From Sipunculus nudus (Eukaryota > Annelida > Sipuncula > Golfingiida > Sipunculidae): DNA of 64,000 bases. The stretch spans positions 69,730,926-69,794,925 of the forward strand of contig CM049309.1 in the NCBI GenBank assembly GCA_026874595.1. Direction: 5' to 3'. A program made the position numbers and the translations under genes. Positions 47,552-57,824 of this stretch are shown here, one piece after another (within the stretch, counting starts at the first letter, position 1; each line of letters begins with the position of its first letter). The notes beneath the pieces are model-generated. The model was not told the origin of the DNA, made no database searches, and saw only the letters and a list, made by a program, of their open reading frames with translations.

Positions 47552-47860
47552 TGTGACCCCTAAACTGTTATGGATCATCCACTATTAGCAAGTGAGCTAT
47601 ATGTTCAAGATGGAAGATCTGGGATGAAAAGTTTGGCTTAAAATCCATCCACATTATCTTTAAAGATACAAGTCCAGTGACCTTGACCTATTGACCCTAG
47701 AACCTTTAGGGTTCTTACTTTAGAGGCCCACACTTTAGAGGTGGGCCATACATAAGTCATGTTTGAAATCCATATATCTATAAACACTGGAGATATCATA
47801 AGAATTGTGTGATTTTCACCAAATATGGAAATATTAAAGGTCAGGCCACTCTCATGATAA

Positions 47861-47872
47861 AGGTCATGACCT
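47861..47872. promoter_or_regulatory. AGGTCATGACCT palindrome (IR0)
   Basis: A perfect 12-bp inverted repeat of AGGTCA with no spacer, identical to the idealised thyroid hormone/retinoid palindrome. It lies inside the repeat, 170 bp after the last DR unit. Confidence 0.4.
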
Positions 47873-48448
47873 AAATTAAAATAGACCTCATCCAATAACC
47901 CATCTCTCTACATGTTCATGATATGAAAGAAATCTGTCCATTAGTTTTTGACTTATAATGCTCATAGTACTGTCAAGTGGCAATTATGGGGGTATTTAAA
48001 GGCATAAAAACAGGAAAAGGATAATAGGTGGCGCCACCAGTTTCTGGCATATCACAAGGCTATCCAAGATCTTCAGTCACCTTGTTTTTTGGACCAATCC
48101 ATGCAAGCTTTCTTGAGATATTTAAGAATTATTTTCAGCAAAAATTGACCTATTCCAGGTCAAGATCACTCTCCTAGCAAATGTCATGACCCCATTTTAA
48201 ATAGGCCTGTCCTCTTACCTATATCTATACAAATGTAAAGTTTGAAAAAGATCACTGAAATATTCTTTGAGTTATCCCGCTCACAAGTTTTTTCTGCAGC
48301 TGTTTTTCTGCCATTTTCTCTATGAAACCATAGTATCCTGACTTTGTCTGGGGATACAATTATAAATTTATATGAACTTGCCACACTTTTCTTACAGTCA
48401 TCAGATTCAGATACCTTGTCAGTCAACTCTATGTTGAAATTATAAATT

Positions 48449-48520
48449 TAGATATATATATATATTTATATATAAATAAATATATGTATATATTTATATA
48501 TATATATATTATTATATACA
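48449..48520. repeat. TA/TAAA-rich simple repeat
   Basis: Imperfect TATATA and TATTTATA runs. Low complexity. Confidence 0.85.
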
Positions 48521-49106
48521 TATTATCAAATTCTGATTGTTTTGCGCATCAGAAGGCAGAAAAGATAAACAGAAAAACAATTATAATGTTGCCTCAGGAC
48601 CTGAATCAAAATAAATTCCAAACTTTAGTCAATTCTTCCAAGCCTGACAACTACTGCTAATAAATATTTCATAGAGATCCACCAATGACCTTTTGAGAGA
48701 TCCTGTATACAGACAGTTAAGTGATTTAGGACAAATACCTGATTTCCATACAACTTTGTTGTTAAAGAAAATTAGATTTATCAAGAAAGAATATAGCAAG
48801 TGTAAGATGCTCAAGTGATGCAGGGCAATGTACAAATGCAGGTCACAAACAGAATCCACTAAGTTCAGGTTTTACTCATTTTAAAGACAGGGAGGGAAAG
48901 ACTAGCCAAAGAATGTCAAGGGGTTTGAAAATAGAGTGAGTGAATCATTGAAAAAAAATACAACATTACTGCCACCCTCAATTTTTTTTTTCAAAAGATT
49001 CATAGCTATTTTTAGAGATAGATCCATGGCCAGTTGGTAGCACTATCTACTGAATGAGGATAAAAGTATTTATATGGTAGGAATGACATTATTATTAAAC
49101 CCTCTA
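48521..49106. other. Non-coding DNA, nothing recognised
   Basis: A 76-codon minus-strand frame at 48629-48859 is not recognisable. A short CCAGTTGGTAGCACTATCTA at 49031-49050 resembles a tRNA-like A box and might be a diverged SINE head. Confidence 0.45.
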
Positions 49107-49256
49107 GGATTATATGCACTGGGGATTATGAGAGCGAATCTTTGAGGTTCTAACAAGATTTCACAAATATGTCACTGAGGCAATGCCGGGGTATGAACTG
49201 GGGTCTTAAGCTCCACAGTCCAATGCCTTAACTACTAGGCTATGTCTTCAGTTCCA
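49107..49256 (-). mobile_element. tRNA-derived SINE, family B, copy 3
   Basis: On the minus strand: ACATAGCCTAGTAGTTAAGG (A-box region), then a B-box-like CAGTTCATACCCC, then a body with GTTAGAACCTCAAAGATTCG and CCCCAGTGCATATAAT. Body words match the copy at 21485-21655. Best preserved member of family B here. Confidence 0.7.
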
Positions 49257-49849
49257 AAGGCAAACACTTTACCCTAGGCTACATCCTACCCCCACCCCCC
49301 CAAAAAAAAGCCTCTTGGTGCCCTCCACTGAATTAACCACTGAATGTGACAATTCCTTTAAATTCTAATGCCAGGAGTAGGACAAAGCTGATAGGAAAGA
49401 TGGTACTGGTCCTGCAGATTAAGGTCCTTGGTCCTAACCTCACACAGGACCCAAATGGAAAAAAGATTAAAATCTTGATAGAACCTTGAAAAATAGCTCA
49501 GAAATTTACCATGATATCAATGAAGTTTATGGCTGCTGGGCCAAGAAAAATTATGAAAAGCATGATTTTTAGTTGCTTATCTTCAAAGTCTATTTGACAA
49601 AGGAACAATTTATATGCATCTGACTGTAGGCTTAAAACAAATTAGTTATCTTGGGTCTATTTGCAATATACAAGCTTTTACATAAACCAGAATATCAGCA
49701 AAAGCTGACAAAAGCCCTCAGCCAAAAGAGCAGTATTTATGGAAGTTAACAGTAACAAGTATTCATATAATATTTGTTTGCACATGGATTTATATCTGTA
49801 CATATGTCTCTTATTTCAGTTAAGAATTGGAACGAGAGAGGTATTTAGT
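49257..49849. other. Non-coding DNA, nothing recognised
   Basis: Includes a C/A-rich CCCACCCCCCC stretch near 49290. Otherwise AT-rich and featureless. Confidence 0.5.
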
Positions 49850-50500
49850 ATAGCACCCAGTCTTTGTAAGTCATGCAGCACTTAGGGATCATCAAGGCAA
49901 ATGACAATTCCACATTTCAAAACAATCCACCCAGTGGTTCCTGAGAAACAAGGTCCTATGTTTTTTCTATTATAGGATCTGTGACCTTGAGAAGCAGGTC
50001 AAGTTCAACCATCTTCAGACTTAACCGAGATTTTTTTTAAATGTATCATTACTAAAGAAATAAAGTTCCTGTATTGAGCACTTTTGGAGATATGCCGCTC
50101 ACAAGGCCAAAATTGAAAAATCTGATAAAAATTCTTTATAAAGCAGAAATAGGAGGTCACACACCCAAACTCATTCAGCAGTTACAGACCATCAGTGCCA
50201 ATAATCATAGCACGTTTTTATACAATCAACCCAGTGGTTCCTGTGAAATAAGCTTTAAAGTTTTTTCTATAATTTTCTCTAAAATGTTGAAAAATAAGTC
50301 AAGATCACCCATCTTCGAAATTGACCAAGATTTTAATAATAATAAACATCTGCATCGAAGAATATAAATTCCTAAGGTGAATCCTTTTCGAGATATCAGG
50401 CTTATATGGTAAATATTAACACATGCAAGACAGACGGACTGCTTGGATGATGACAATAGCCCTTCAGCCTCTAAGGCTGAGAGCTAAAGAGTTGCAATCA
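49850..50500 (+). repeat. 300-bp tandem duplication ending in a GACAGACGGAC tail
   Basis: ACCCAGTGGTTCCTG occurs at 49929 and again exactly 300 bp later at 50229. Both units share TTTTTTCTAT, CCATCTTC, CCGAGATTTT/CCAAGATTTT and a GAGATAT end. The second unit is followed by GACAGACGGACTGC and a GGCTGAGAGCTAAAG tail of the mollusc type. Frames of 97 and 76 codons on opposite strands are by-products. Confidence 0.75.
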
Positions 50501-51119
50501 GTACTGTAATTACAGGATTTTATTCCTTCGATCTCCAAGATTTAACCAGTAAAAGCTTCAAAAGTTTATGGTTGGATGCGATGAAAATGTGTGCCATCTG
50601 CGACAACAAGAAAGGGCACAGACAGTATAAAAGAAGACAAGCACCCTACCATGTGGCCTCATCAGCCAGGAACAGTATCAGAAACTTTTCATGTGCTGGT
50701 TAGGTTACAACTATTGACTGTGCCTAAATGATACACCAACACATTGTGATACAAAGTCAAATATTGTATCTGTATCATCAGATGTTCATGTTTTAATATA
50801 TGAACATTATTTTGACCATCTAATGGAAACCCACATTGAAATTCAATAAAAGTCTCCCAGTGCAATATGATGCATGTAAGTGTGAAACCAGTTGAACAGC
50901 ACCTAATCTGCTGTTTTTTTTTTTTTTAATATAAAACTTGAAAAATTGCGACAGGTTTTGAGTGTTCACCAATACATCCTGCACCTGGAGGAACTTGACT
51001 GAATGTATTCCAGAATCAGATTTTAAAATGTTGGAACTAGGAACTGAAACAAGAAATTGAAGAAGGAATCAAAATCAAGCAAAATTAATTTTGAAAGAAG
51101 TTACAGATAACAATTATTT
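50501..51119. other. Non-coding DNA; complex patch at 50510-50720
   Basis: The patch at 50510-50720 is more GC-balanced (GGATGCGATGAAAATG, CTACCATGTGGCCTCATC) and may be regulatory. The remainder is AT-rich with a T14 run near 50917. Confidence 0.35.
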
Positions 51120-51580
51120 TTTGCGTGCCTTCAACATGTGTTCCACTCCATGATCCAGGTTTAACAGGGCTATTTTTACGGGTAACAAATTATGACACAG
51201 GTGTGCTGGGACCAGGGTACTGGTAGTTTAATTAATATCATAACCACTTGCTTATTGATGTAACAAGTATGATACCGGGTCATTTTTTCTTTCTTTCCCA
51301 GGCCAAGCATGAGGTTGTTAAAAGCCACAATGATTTGTTCATACTCAAAGTTTTCCTGTTTTCGTAGACATATTCCTTGTTCCCTCATAAACACAATACC
51401 ACATTGTGCTCCACTTTGCCAAAACCAATTTAGGAGCTCTATTAATGGCATTATTTTGGGTGACATTACACAACCATTGCACCATGGAGACATAAAAAGA
51501 GCTTTTTTCCCCCAAATTCAATAATACTAACATGAGAGGCAACATGGCCTCAATGCACTTTTTGTAAATCATGTATATTC
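51120..51580. other. Candidate conserved regulatory block I
   Basis: A sharply bounded, non-repetitive island. Motifs include AGTTTAATTAATATC, CTTATTGATG, GAGCTCTATTAATGGC, GGTGACATTACACAACC (CRE/bZIP-like) and GCACCATGGAGACATAAAAAG. Frames of 105 and 75 codons minus and 71 plus overlap without resembling any protein. Among the strongest of the lettered blocks by eye. Confidence 0.35.
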
Positions 51581-52292
51581 ATAATGATTAGAAATCTGAG
51601 ATACAGGTGGAGATTTTATTACATATTTAAAGTTTTTTTGTTCACATTGAACTCATTTTTTCTTTCCTATTTACACATAGCCATAAAATTTCTTAGAAAC
51701 AGGGCTGGATTAAAATACAAACATGTAAATAATTTTCTTTTCAGCATTGTATTTCCAATTCCATGAATGTATATATTATCAGTAACTTTACAATTCCATG
51801 TTGATGAAAAATGTTTGATTTTCTAATACACTTCTTCAAGTGATATCATTGAATATAAGGAAAGAGTTAACATTTATAAATAGGAATACCAGTGTTTACA
51901 TGATTTAAGGCATGTTTACTGTATCATTATAAAAGTCACAAGTGTCTTCAGTCAATCTTGTGTCCTTCAATCTAAGGTTCAGCTGGAAAAGAAGAAACAA
52001 TTTTTATTGTTTAATTACTAAGCTTACTTTAAGCTTCATGCAGCAAACTAAATTAACCCCAGTGTTTAAGATTCAAAGATATATATCATGTTAAAATATA
52101 ACACAGACTATCAAGTATAATTATGATTTCATAAGCTATTATACAGCGGAGGTAAAAAAAAGTAATAAAGTTGGCTGTCTCATACATATGACTATGTCCA
52201 ATACAAGTGTGCACAAGTTTAACGCCTTATATTTTTTATACTTTATTTAAGATGAATTGTTCAAATAGTTATTAAAAGTAATAAGGCACTCT
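51581..52292. other. Non-coding DNA, nothing recognised
   Basis: AT-rich; a 60-codon frame of no significance. Confidence 0.55.
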
Positions 52293-52435
52293 CCATGGTT
52301 CATGATCAGGTGTAGGCAATGTAGATGTGGAGGAAACCAGATAACCAAGAGAAAACCACTACAACCCACTCTCATATGAGAGCCATGCTAGGGATCGAAT
52401 CCAGGGTCGCCTATGGAGAAAGCCAACATTTTTTC
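52293..52435 (-). mobile_element. SINE-like repeat (third type)
   Basis: On the minus strand it reads GGCGACCCTGGATTCGATCC (B-box-like GGATTCGATCC), then a CTCTCATATGAGAG palindrome and GTGGTTTTCTCTTGG followed by GGTTTCCTCCAC. This order is a familiar layout in invertebrate dispersed repeats of tRNA origin. Only one copy lies in this window. Confidence 0.5.
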
Positions 52436-53504
52436 CCTTTGACTGTCCTATTTCCAGTTCAGATGGCCACTAAAGCTCACCCTAGAATAACAGCTAATTA
52501 TCCTTCAATTTGGCTAGATTCTCTGAAGTTGAACATTTATTCTGTATTTATTAACAGTACTGAAGACGCCCATTAACCTGAAGCAGACCCTCCCTGAAGC
52601 AAATGTGAAAAATTTGGCAAAGGTATAAATGCTGAGCAAGTTATTACCTGTAATGTAAACATAAAGTGTCAGAACTTATCTGAAATATAAAATTAACCTG
52701 TAGGCCTACCGTAAAGGGTTAAATAAATATTTTGTATACCACAAACCTATTCAATACATTTTGATTTTAAAAAATTTACTTTGAAACAAACAACAAAGCA
52801 TGTAAAACATTGAGTTTCATTGGCCCAAGATCTAATGCAGAGACAGTTTTTAGACTTGAGACTTAACTATATGATCATGCTGAAATGCCATGGTTATAAT
52901 TGTGACATTATAAATACCACAGTGACTCACACTTGCTTTTTGACCTAAGCCAAATATATGACTTTTATTATAATTATTTTATTGGAACTGCCCCCTGATG
53001 TCTAAATATGCCTTAACATTTGACATTATACATAGCCAAGATAGAAATAGATAATCTCAAGTGTGAATGGCTAATCCTGGTCTGTAATGACAAGATTTTA
53101 TGTGTCTGCACTATTTGCTTGCAAAGTTGACATCAAAATAAATGTTAAACTAGCACATTCTTGCTGACCTGACCATATGATGAGCTAGGATACAAGCAGT
53201 ACAGGTCATCATTTATTGATCCAAGACCTTGACTTTTTGTTTCAGTTATTAAACATATATGTATGAATGTTTTTCATGGCCCTTCTATATTGACATGAGG
53301 CTTGATTGCAATACATTTAATATTAAAATTTATTCAAAATTGTCATAAAGCATTTAAAGCTTTTCAAGTGTTTTGTCTCAATAAGCAAACATATCCAAAG
53401 TGAGGCTATTATTTGTGAAAAAAAAGTATAATATAAATGTATAATACTTCATGTGCTATTAGCAACTAACCCATAAGCAAGAACTTCTTCCAAACCTTAG
53501 ATAA
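52436..53504. other. Non-coding DNA, nothing recognised
   Basis: AT-rich DNA, no frames of note and no repeats found. Confidence 0.55.
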
Positions 53505-53778
53505 ACAGTACAGCCTTGCATAACAACCACATTAGTCTTGCGACCACCTCAAAACAATGACCAGTTATTACAGGTCCGAATTCTTTTTTTGGCCTTTATA
53601 TAAGACCTCACTTAGATGACTACCTCACAAATGTGACCACTTTAGCAAGTTCCTGATGGTGGTCGTCATTTCGAGAGTTTTTCTGTGTTACCGAGCAAAA
53701 ATCGGCGTGTCAAACTTAAGTGGCATGGGACATTTTTACTGGCCCCTTTGACTTCAGCACTATGAGGGGTTTTACTGT
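53505..53778. mobile_element. TIR element, Tc1/mariner-like ends
   Basis: Left end ACAGTACAGCCTTGCATAAC and reverse-complemented right end ACAGTAAAACCCCTCATAGT align. The left interior has AACAACCAC and GCGACCACC and the right has GTGGTCGTC, so the ends fold on each other. I recognise it as a diverged member of the dispersed 'acagtaaaacctg...gaccac' type of element. About 274 bp, non-coding. No clear TA duplication. Confidence 0.55.
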
Positions 53779-54419
53779 ACATGTGTGATCATGATGAAAG
53801 ATTTAGTTTATAATAATGTCTAATACTGCATTACTTGTTAACTAGATTACATTATGATTTAATTGATGTAAAATTCAGATATATGAACCCATCTTGTTCA
53901 ATAAAATGTCTGAAGTATAATTCTCTTGTTATATCTTTACAAGCTAGTCCGACGTTTCTCATAGAAAAAGACCATATTATCTCTAGTCCATCCAGTTTCA
54001 GCATTATGCAGCAATGGAATAATTGGCTGTAACGTTAATTTTTACTGCTGTTAGAGGAAATATAATCATCTTCCCTCTTGATCAAATTACAGAAGTTAGC
54101 AGTTTCTATCTGTAAGGATATCTATAAAATACCTCTTTATCCAAGTTCAAAAACAATCTAACCTGTCATACTTATGAGTGATAGATCCATGCAACACTGT
54201 TAAGGATGGTTAGCCCTGTACAAGCTCATCAGAAGCCAATCCTGATCCCTGTAAACTGACAGAATTAATGGCTCACAGCTCCTAAAGCTTGGCTAGTTTT
54301 ATTTTTTGTTTGCCTTTCTTACTTTTGTATCCAATTTGTCTCACTTTAAGAGATGGATTCAATGCTGTTGGCATATCAAAGGGATTCTATCCATTCCAGT
54401 TATTCACGTCTTAGATTTT
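53779..54419. other. Non-coding DNA, nothing recognised
   Basis: A 65-codon plus-strand frame at 53835-54032 is not recognisable. Otherwise featureless. Confidence 0.5.
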
Positions 54420-54509
54420 CTGTTCTATTATAGATACATAGTCCACAGTTTGATTTTTTTTAAAGTATAGGTCTATAGCTCCCACAGCTACCCCCTGAAT
54501 CTGCCACTG
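54420..54509. mobile_element. hAT-like MITE, right-end fragment
   Basis: CTGAATCTGCCACTG (54495-54509), reverse-complemented CAGTGGCAGATTCAG, matches the CAGGGGCGGATCCAG terminus at 12 of 15 positions and is preceded by the usual C-run. The opposite end was not found, so it is a truncated copy. Confidence 0.45.
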
Positions 54510-54682
54510 GGCAACACATGTTAAACTAAAGGACTATGGGTGGACATAGACTAAATAAGCCTAGCTAAAAGTAGATTGGGATTCATGGATCCTGATTAAG
54601 GAAGCACTGTTAAGCTTACAATGTATAATTTCAGATGCAGTCACCTTAAAAAAAGTCATGTGACACAAGTCTATGGCAGTAA

Positions 54683-54790
54683 GGGGTAGGACATAGATTA
54701 ATGGTTACGGTGTGGAACTATGAGTGGAAGGCTCTTGCTTCAAACCTCACAGGTGGCTGACAAAAGACAAAACAGTAAAATTTCAATAGA
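54683..54790 (+). mobile_element. tRNA-derived SINE, family B, copy 4
   Basis: GGACATAGATTAATGGTTACGG (A-box region) is followed by GCTTCAAACCTC (B-box-like) 37 bp on, then a short body with CAGGTGGCTGACAAAAGAC. Head matches the copies at 46012 and 49107; the body is less similar. Confidence 0.5.
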
Positions 54791-55047
54791 ATCTAAGTTT
54801 TGCTTGCCTTCCTGTGTTTTAGTTTTTATTTTCCCCTGAAGATGTCTCCACATATCCTAATTTTGGTTGTGAATCGGGAATAAAAGGATCGTTTTTTGCT
54901 TGTTTTTGGAGCAGGTGATAATAAGTATACAGACAGAAACTCCAAAATCAATCCCTACCAAGGTATGAATGACAGCAATCATTGACCAAATTTTGAAAGA
55001 AATATAATTATACTAAGGAAAGTTATCACATGGAAAGGGAAATGTGA
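54791..55047. other. Non-coding spacer
   Basis: Probably the body of the repeat whose tail follows. No recognisable words otherwise. Confidence 0.4.
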
Positions 55048-55130
55048 TAGACGGACAGACAGAGGGACAGACAGGCAGACAAACCCAAATCAATGTCCCC
55101 CGTTCCCTGGAAGTGGAGGACAAAAAGTTT
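55048..55130. repeat. GACGGACAGAC-tailed mollusc repeat end
   Basis: A GACGGACAGACAGAGGGACAG-type run is followed by CCCCCGTTCCCTGG and GTGGAGGAC. Same design as 32925-33035. Confidence 0.5.
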
Positions 55131-55790
55131 ATGGTAGTAAGAAATATTACAATTACTAATCAATCCACTCATTAACGGAGTTATGAACACCATGAGGGTG
55201 GGTCAGGGTTTGTTTTTAACTCAGCACCCATTATTCTATCAGTCTGAAATCTAAGATAAGTTAGCATGAATGCTGAGCTCTAGGCACTCCAATGAAGTAA
55301 AGGCTCCTTGTATTTGCAGAACATGGTTAATGTAAGGAGAAACTTGGGCATGATAAATGTGCTTCACTCTCCTGAACACTCTGACATTTAGGCTGATCAT
55401 GGCTGCAACTTTCATCCTACCAGTATTGTCTCCAGGTATCCTCTTTCACCACCTACATGCAGTCAACTCTTGTGGCCTCTGGGAGAGCCGTAATCAGTCC
55501 TGGTACACTAACAGCAGGAAGAACAAGCTTTGCTCAGTATGTGGTGTTACAACTGTTGCCACATACATGAGACTGATAAAACCACATTTCCAACTTACAC
55601 ACACATACACACACACAGATACAGGCCATGAGGCCACATTGTTAATTATTCATAACCAGGATAGAGATTTTATAGTCTTCCTCATTATGCCTTCATGTTA
55701 TTGCAATTAAGGTCCATACATATTGTTATGAACTATAGTTTATAAACAAATTACAATTTCAAATTACAACTTTATTAAATAAACAGAGTA
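55131..55790. other. Non-coding DNA, nothing certain
   Basis: A 117-codon plus-strand frame at 55357-55710 has a hydrophobic start and several cysteines but no recognisable domain, and it ends in an (AC)n-encoded stretch. I treat it as chance, with some doubt. Confidence 0.4.
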
Positions 55791-56280
55791 CAATGAAACC
55801 TGTTTAGTAAGACCACTGTAATTTTGCATTTTAGAGGGTTTTTTTCCAAAGGCCTATTTTAGTCTTTAATGCAACTTATTAACAAAAGTAATATAATCTG
55901 TAATATACAGGAGATGCATACTTTTAGAAATATGAGTTATATAATGAAAGTGGTGTTGTTTTAGAGTCATTGTGTCTCTCAAGTCAAAATTTTTGGCTCA
56001 ATATTCATCTTCCACCACAATGTTATGCATGGAATAATGATGTCGCCAAAAAAAAACAAGCTATATTTAAGCATTTTTGCTCATTACAAATCAAATATAT
56101 TGGTTATCAAACTCTAGAAGCCTTATTTTATGGTATACATTTCTCCTTATTATAGAATAAAAATATTTGGGAAATAATGCGTTTAACAAAAACCTCTAAA
56201 ATGCACTATAACCAGACCACCTGTTCGAGGATTTGTTAAAAGTGGTCTTAATTCATAGGTCGTCTTATTAAACAGGTTCA

Positions 56281-56281
<1 letters not shown>
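55791..56281. mobile_element. Long-TIR Tc1/mariner-like MITE with TA duplication
   Basis: Left end CAATGAAACCTGTTTAGTAA and reverse-complemented right end CTGAACCTGTTTAATAAGAC align, and an inner pair GCATTTTAGAGGGTTTTT (55827-) / AAAACCTCTAAAATGC (56187-) extends the inverted repeat. TA flanks both sides (55789-55790 and 56282-56283), the Tc1/mariner target. 491 bp and no transposase, so it is non-autonomous. A 61-codon frame inside is a by-product. Confidence 0.75.

Positions 56282-56354
<73 letters not shown>
56282..56354. repeat. (TA)n microsatellite abutting the MITE
   Basis: About 36 TA units that begin exactly at the right target duplication of the element on its left. Confidence 0.95.
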
Positions 56355-56356
<2 letters not shown>

Positions 56357-56929
56357 GTATGTTTGTAGGGATGTTACATATAAAATGGAAATGAAAAAAA
56401 ACCCTGCCAGTCTCAACTATTAATTATGTGAAAATATATGAAAGTATTTAAATCATATGGAGTGGTTCATTAAACTGAGATATATTGTAAATGGATTTGG
56501 CATATCAGCTTAAAGGTCAATCCAATATTCAGAAAAACACAAATGTATATATATATACCAATGCCTAGCTGTTGCTGGATGCATTGTATTTACATTTTGT
56601 GAAAAGATCTTAACTTCAAAGCACCGAAAATGTAGGGCACTCAAAGAATAAGAAATGGAAAAAAGCTTTTTTAAATTCAGGTGAAATCTGAAGGAGTCAG
56701 TATAATTTCAACAGAAGAAAATCTTAAAAATACAGCTATTAAGAGATTAACAAGGTTTATGTGGTGGTGCCTTGATGTTAGTAAAAGAAGCCAACAGTGG
56801 GTGGACAGCACGTAAAAAATCAACTGCTGAATGCACAATCTGACATTTTTTCGACAGGAGCAATGCATAACTTGAAAGGTGCTCTCTGAATATGATACCA
56901 GCCAAAACCCATACAGTGAACTTCTTTAC
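56355..56929. other. Non-coding DNA, nothing recognised
   Basis: AT-rich with a short TA run near 56547 and a 63-codon minus-strand frame of no significance. Confidence 0.5.
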
Positions 56930-57310
56930 TTCAGCTAATTGGCCTGGTCTCTTGGATTCGTCTTTCTTTTCTGCTGCCCGATTTCAGTGCAAATCTGTAA
57001 ACCGAGCCGGAATTGACCTAAAACGTATGTGAAATTTAAGTTTTATGTGTCATGACTCATTTAAATTTGAGCCTATCATGCATGTGGAGACCCACACAAT
57101 CGTTATTAATGTACATTTAGTGCCTCCATTTCATGCTGGTGCAGACCTTTTATACCCCCACCTCTGCTATCCATCCTTCTAGTCACGAACACCTAAAAAA
57201 TGTACAGAGCACACCAGACACTTGTGATAGTTAGTGAGAAAGTCAAACCCCTGTGTCACTTGTCACAGTGCTGGGCCAAAAGATGAGTACTGCTGCGGCT
57301 TGCATTGGGT
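56930..57310. other. Candidate conserved regulatory block J
   Basis: Balanced-composition, non-repetitive island. It has TCAGCTAATTGGCC (homeodomain plus CCAAT), ATGACTCATTTAAATT (AP-1-like TGACTCA), CGTTATTAATGTACA and GTCACTTGTCAC. No frames above about 60 codons, which argues against an exon. Confidence 0.32.
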
Positions 57311-57824
57311 ACACGCTTCGTCCTCTATTGAACTTTGTGATGAACTTTCTGATGTTCTGAATTTGTTGTGGAATTAATGGTACATTAAAAAAAATGTGGC
57401 AGAAAAACAAGGATCTCAGCTAAAAGATTGCAGACTTTTATAGATACAGTTCTCGCAAAGTGTTAAGGACTTCTCTAAATTTAATGGGGCAGGCCTTGAA
57501 CAACTGGCAAAAAATTGTTATTACAAAGTTTGATGATATTATATTAGGGGTCATTTGAATAGGTATTATAATCTAGTAGGTATTGTGTTCATATTTTTAC
57601 CTATATGACTTGTTTCTTCACTTTAACAATGATAGAACTTGTTTGATGCCATTTTCAGACAATATTAATATGCTTTATAGTATTATGGTAGTGTTGTAGA
57701 ATATATAATATTGGCAGTGAGATGCTCAGTGTTTGGCACTTTTGACTGTGAGGTTTGACATTGTAAGAATTGACCTGTTCTCCAATAGGAAACCTCATTG
57801 AGGTCTTTACCACAAGGGGTTACG
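57311..57824. other. Non-coding DNA, nothing recognised
   Basis: AT-rich spacer; no frames or repeats of note. Confidence 0.55.

Larger units (their letters stand above)
47200..48430 (+). repeat. Composite mollusc repeat with TGACCT modules
   Basis: Part one (47241-47810) is a tandem of about 145-bp units beginning TCCTGTGACCTTGACC, at 47241, 47382, 47528 and 47673 (spacings 141, 146, 145). Each continues with a GCAAGTGAGCTATATG body. Part two (47810-48430) has TATGGAAATATTAAAGGTC, a GGTGGCGCCACC palindrome (48027-48038), CCAATCCATG and CTTTGAGTTAT. The whole is non-coding; frames up to 85 codons are by-products. Related modules occur at 8281, 37941 and 59880. Confidence 0.75.

Noticed and set aside
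55357-55710. 117-codon plus-strand frame with cysteines as a secreted protein exon
   Set aside because: No domain recognised, and the end is an (AC)n-encoded stretch; considered chance with some doubt.
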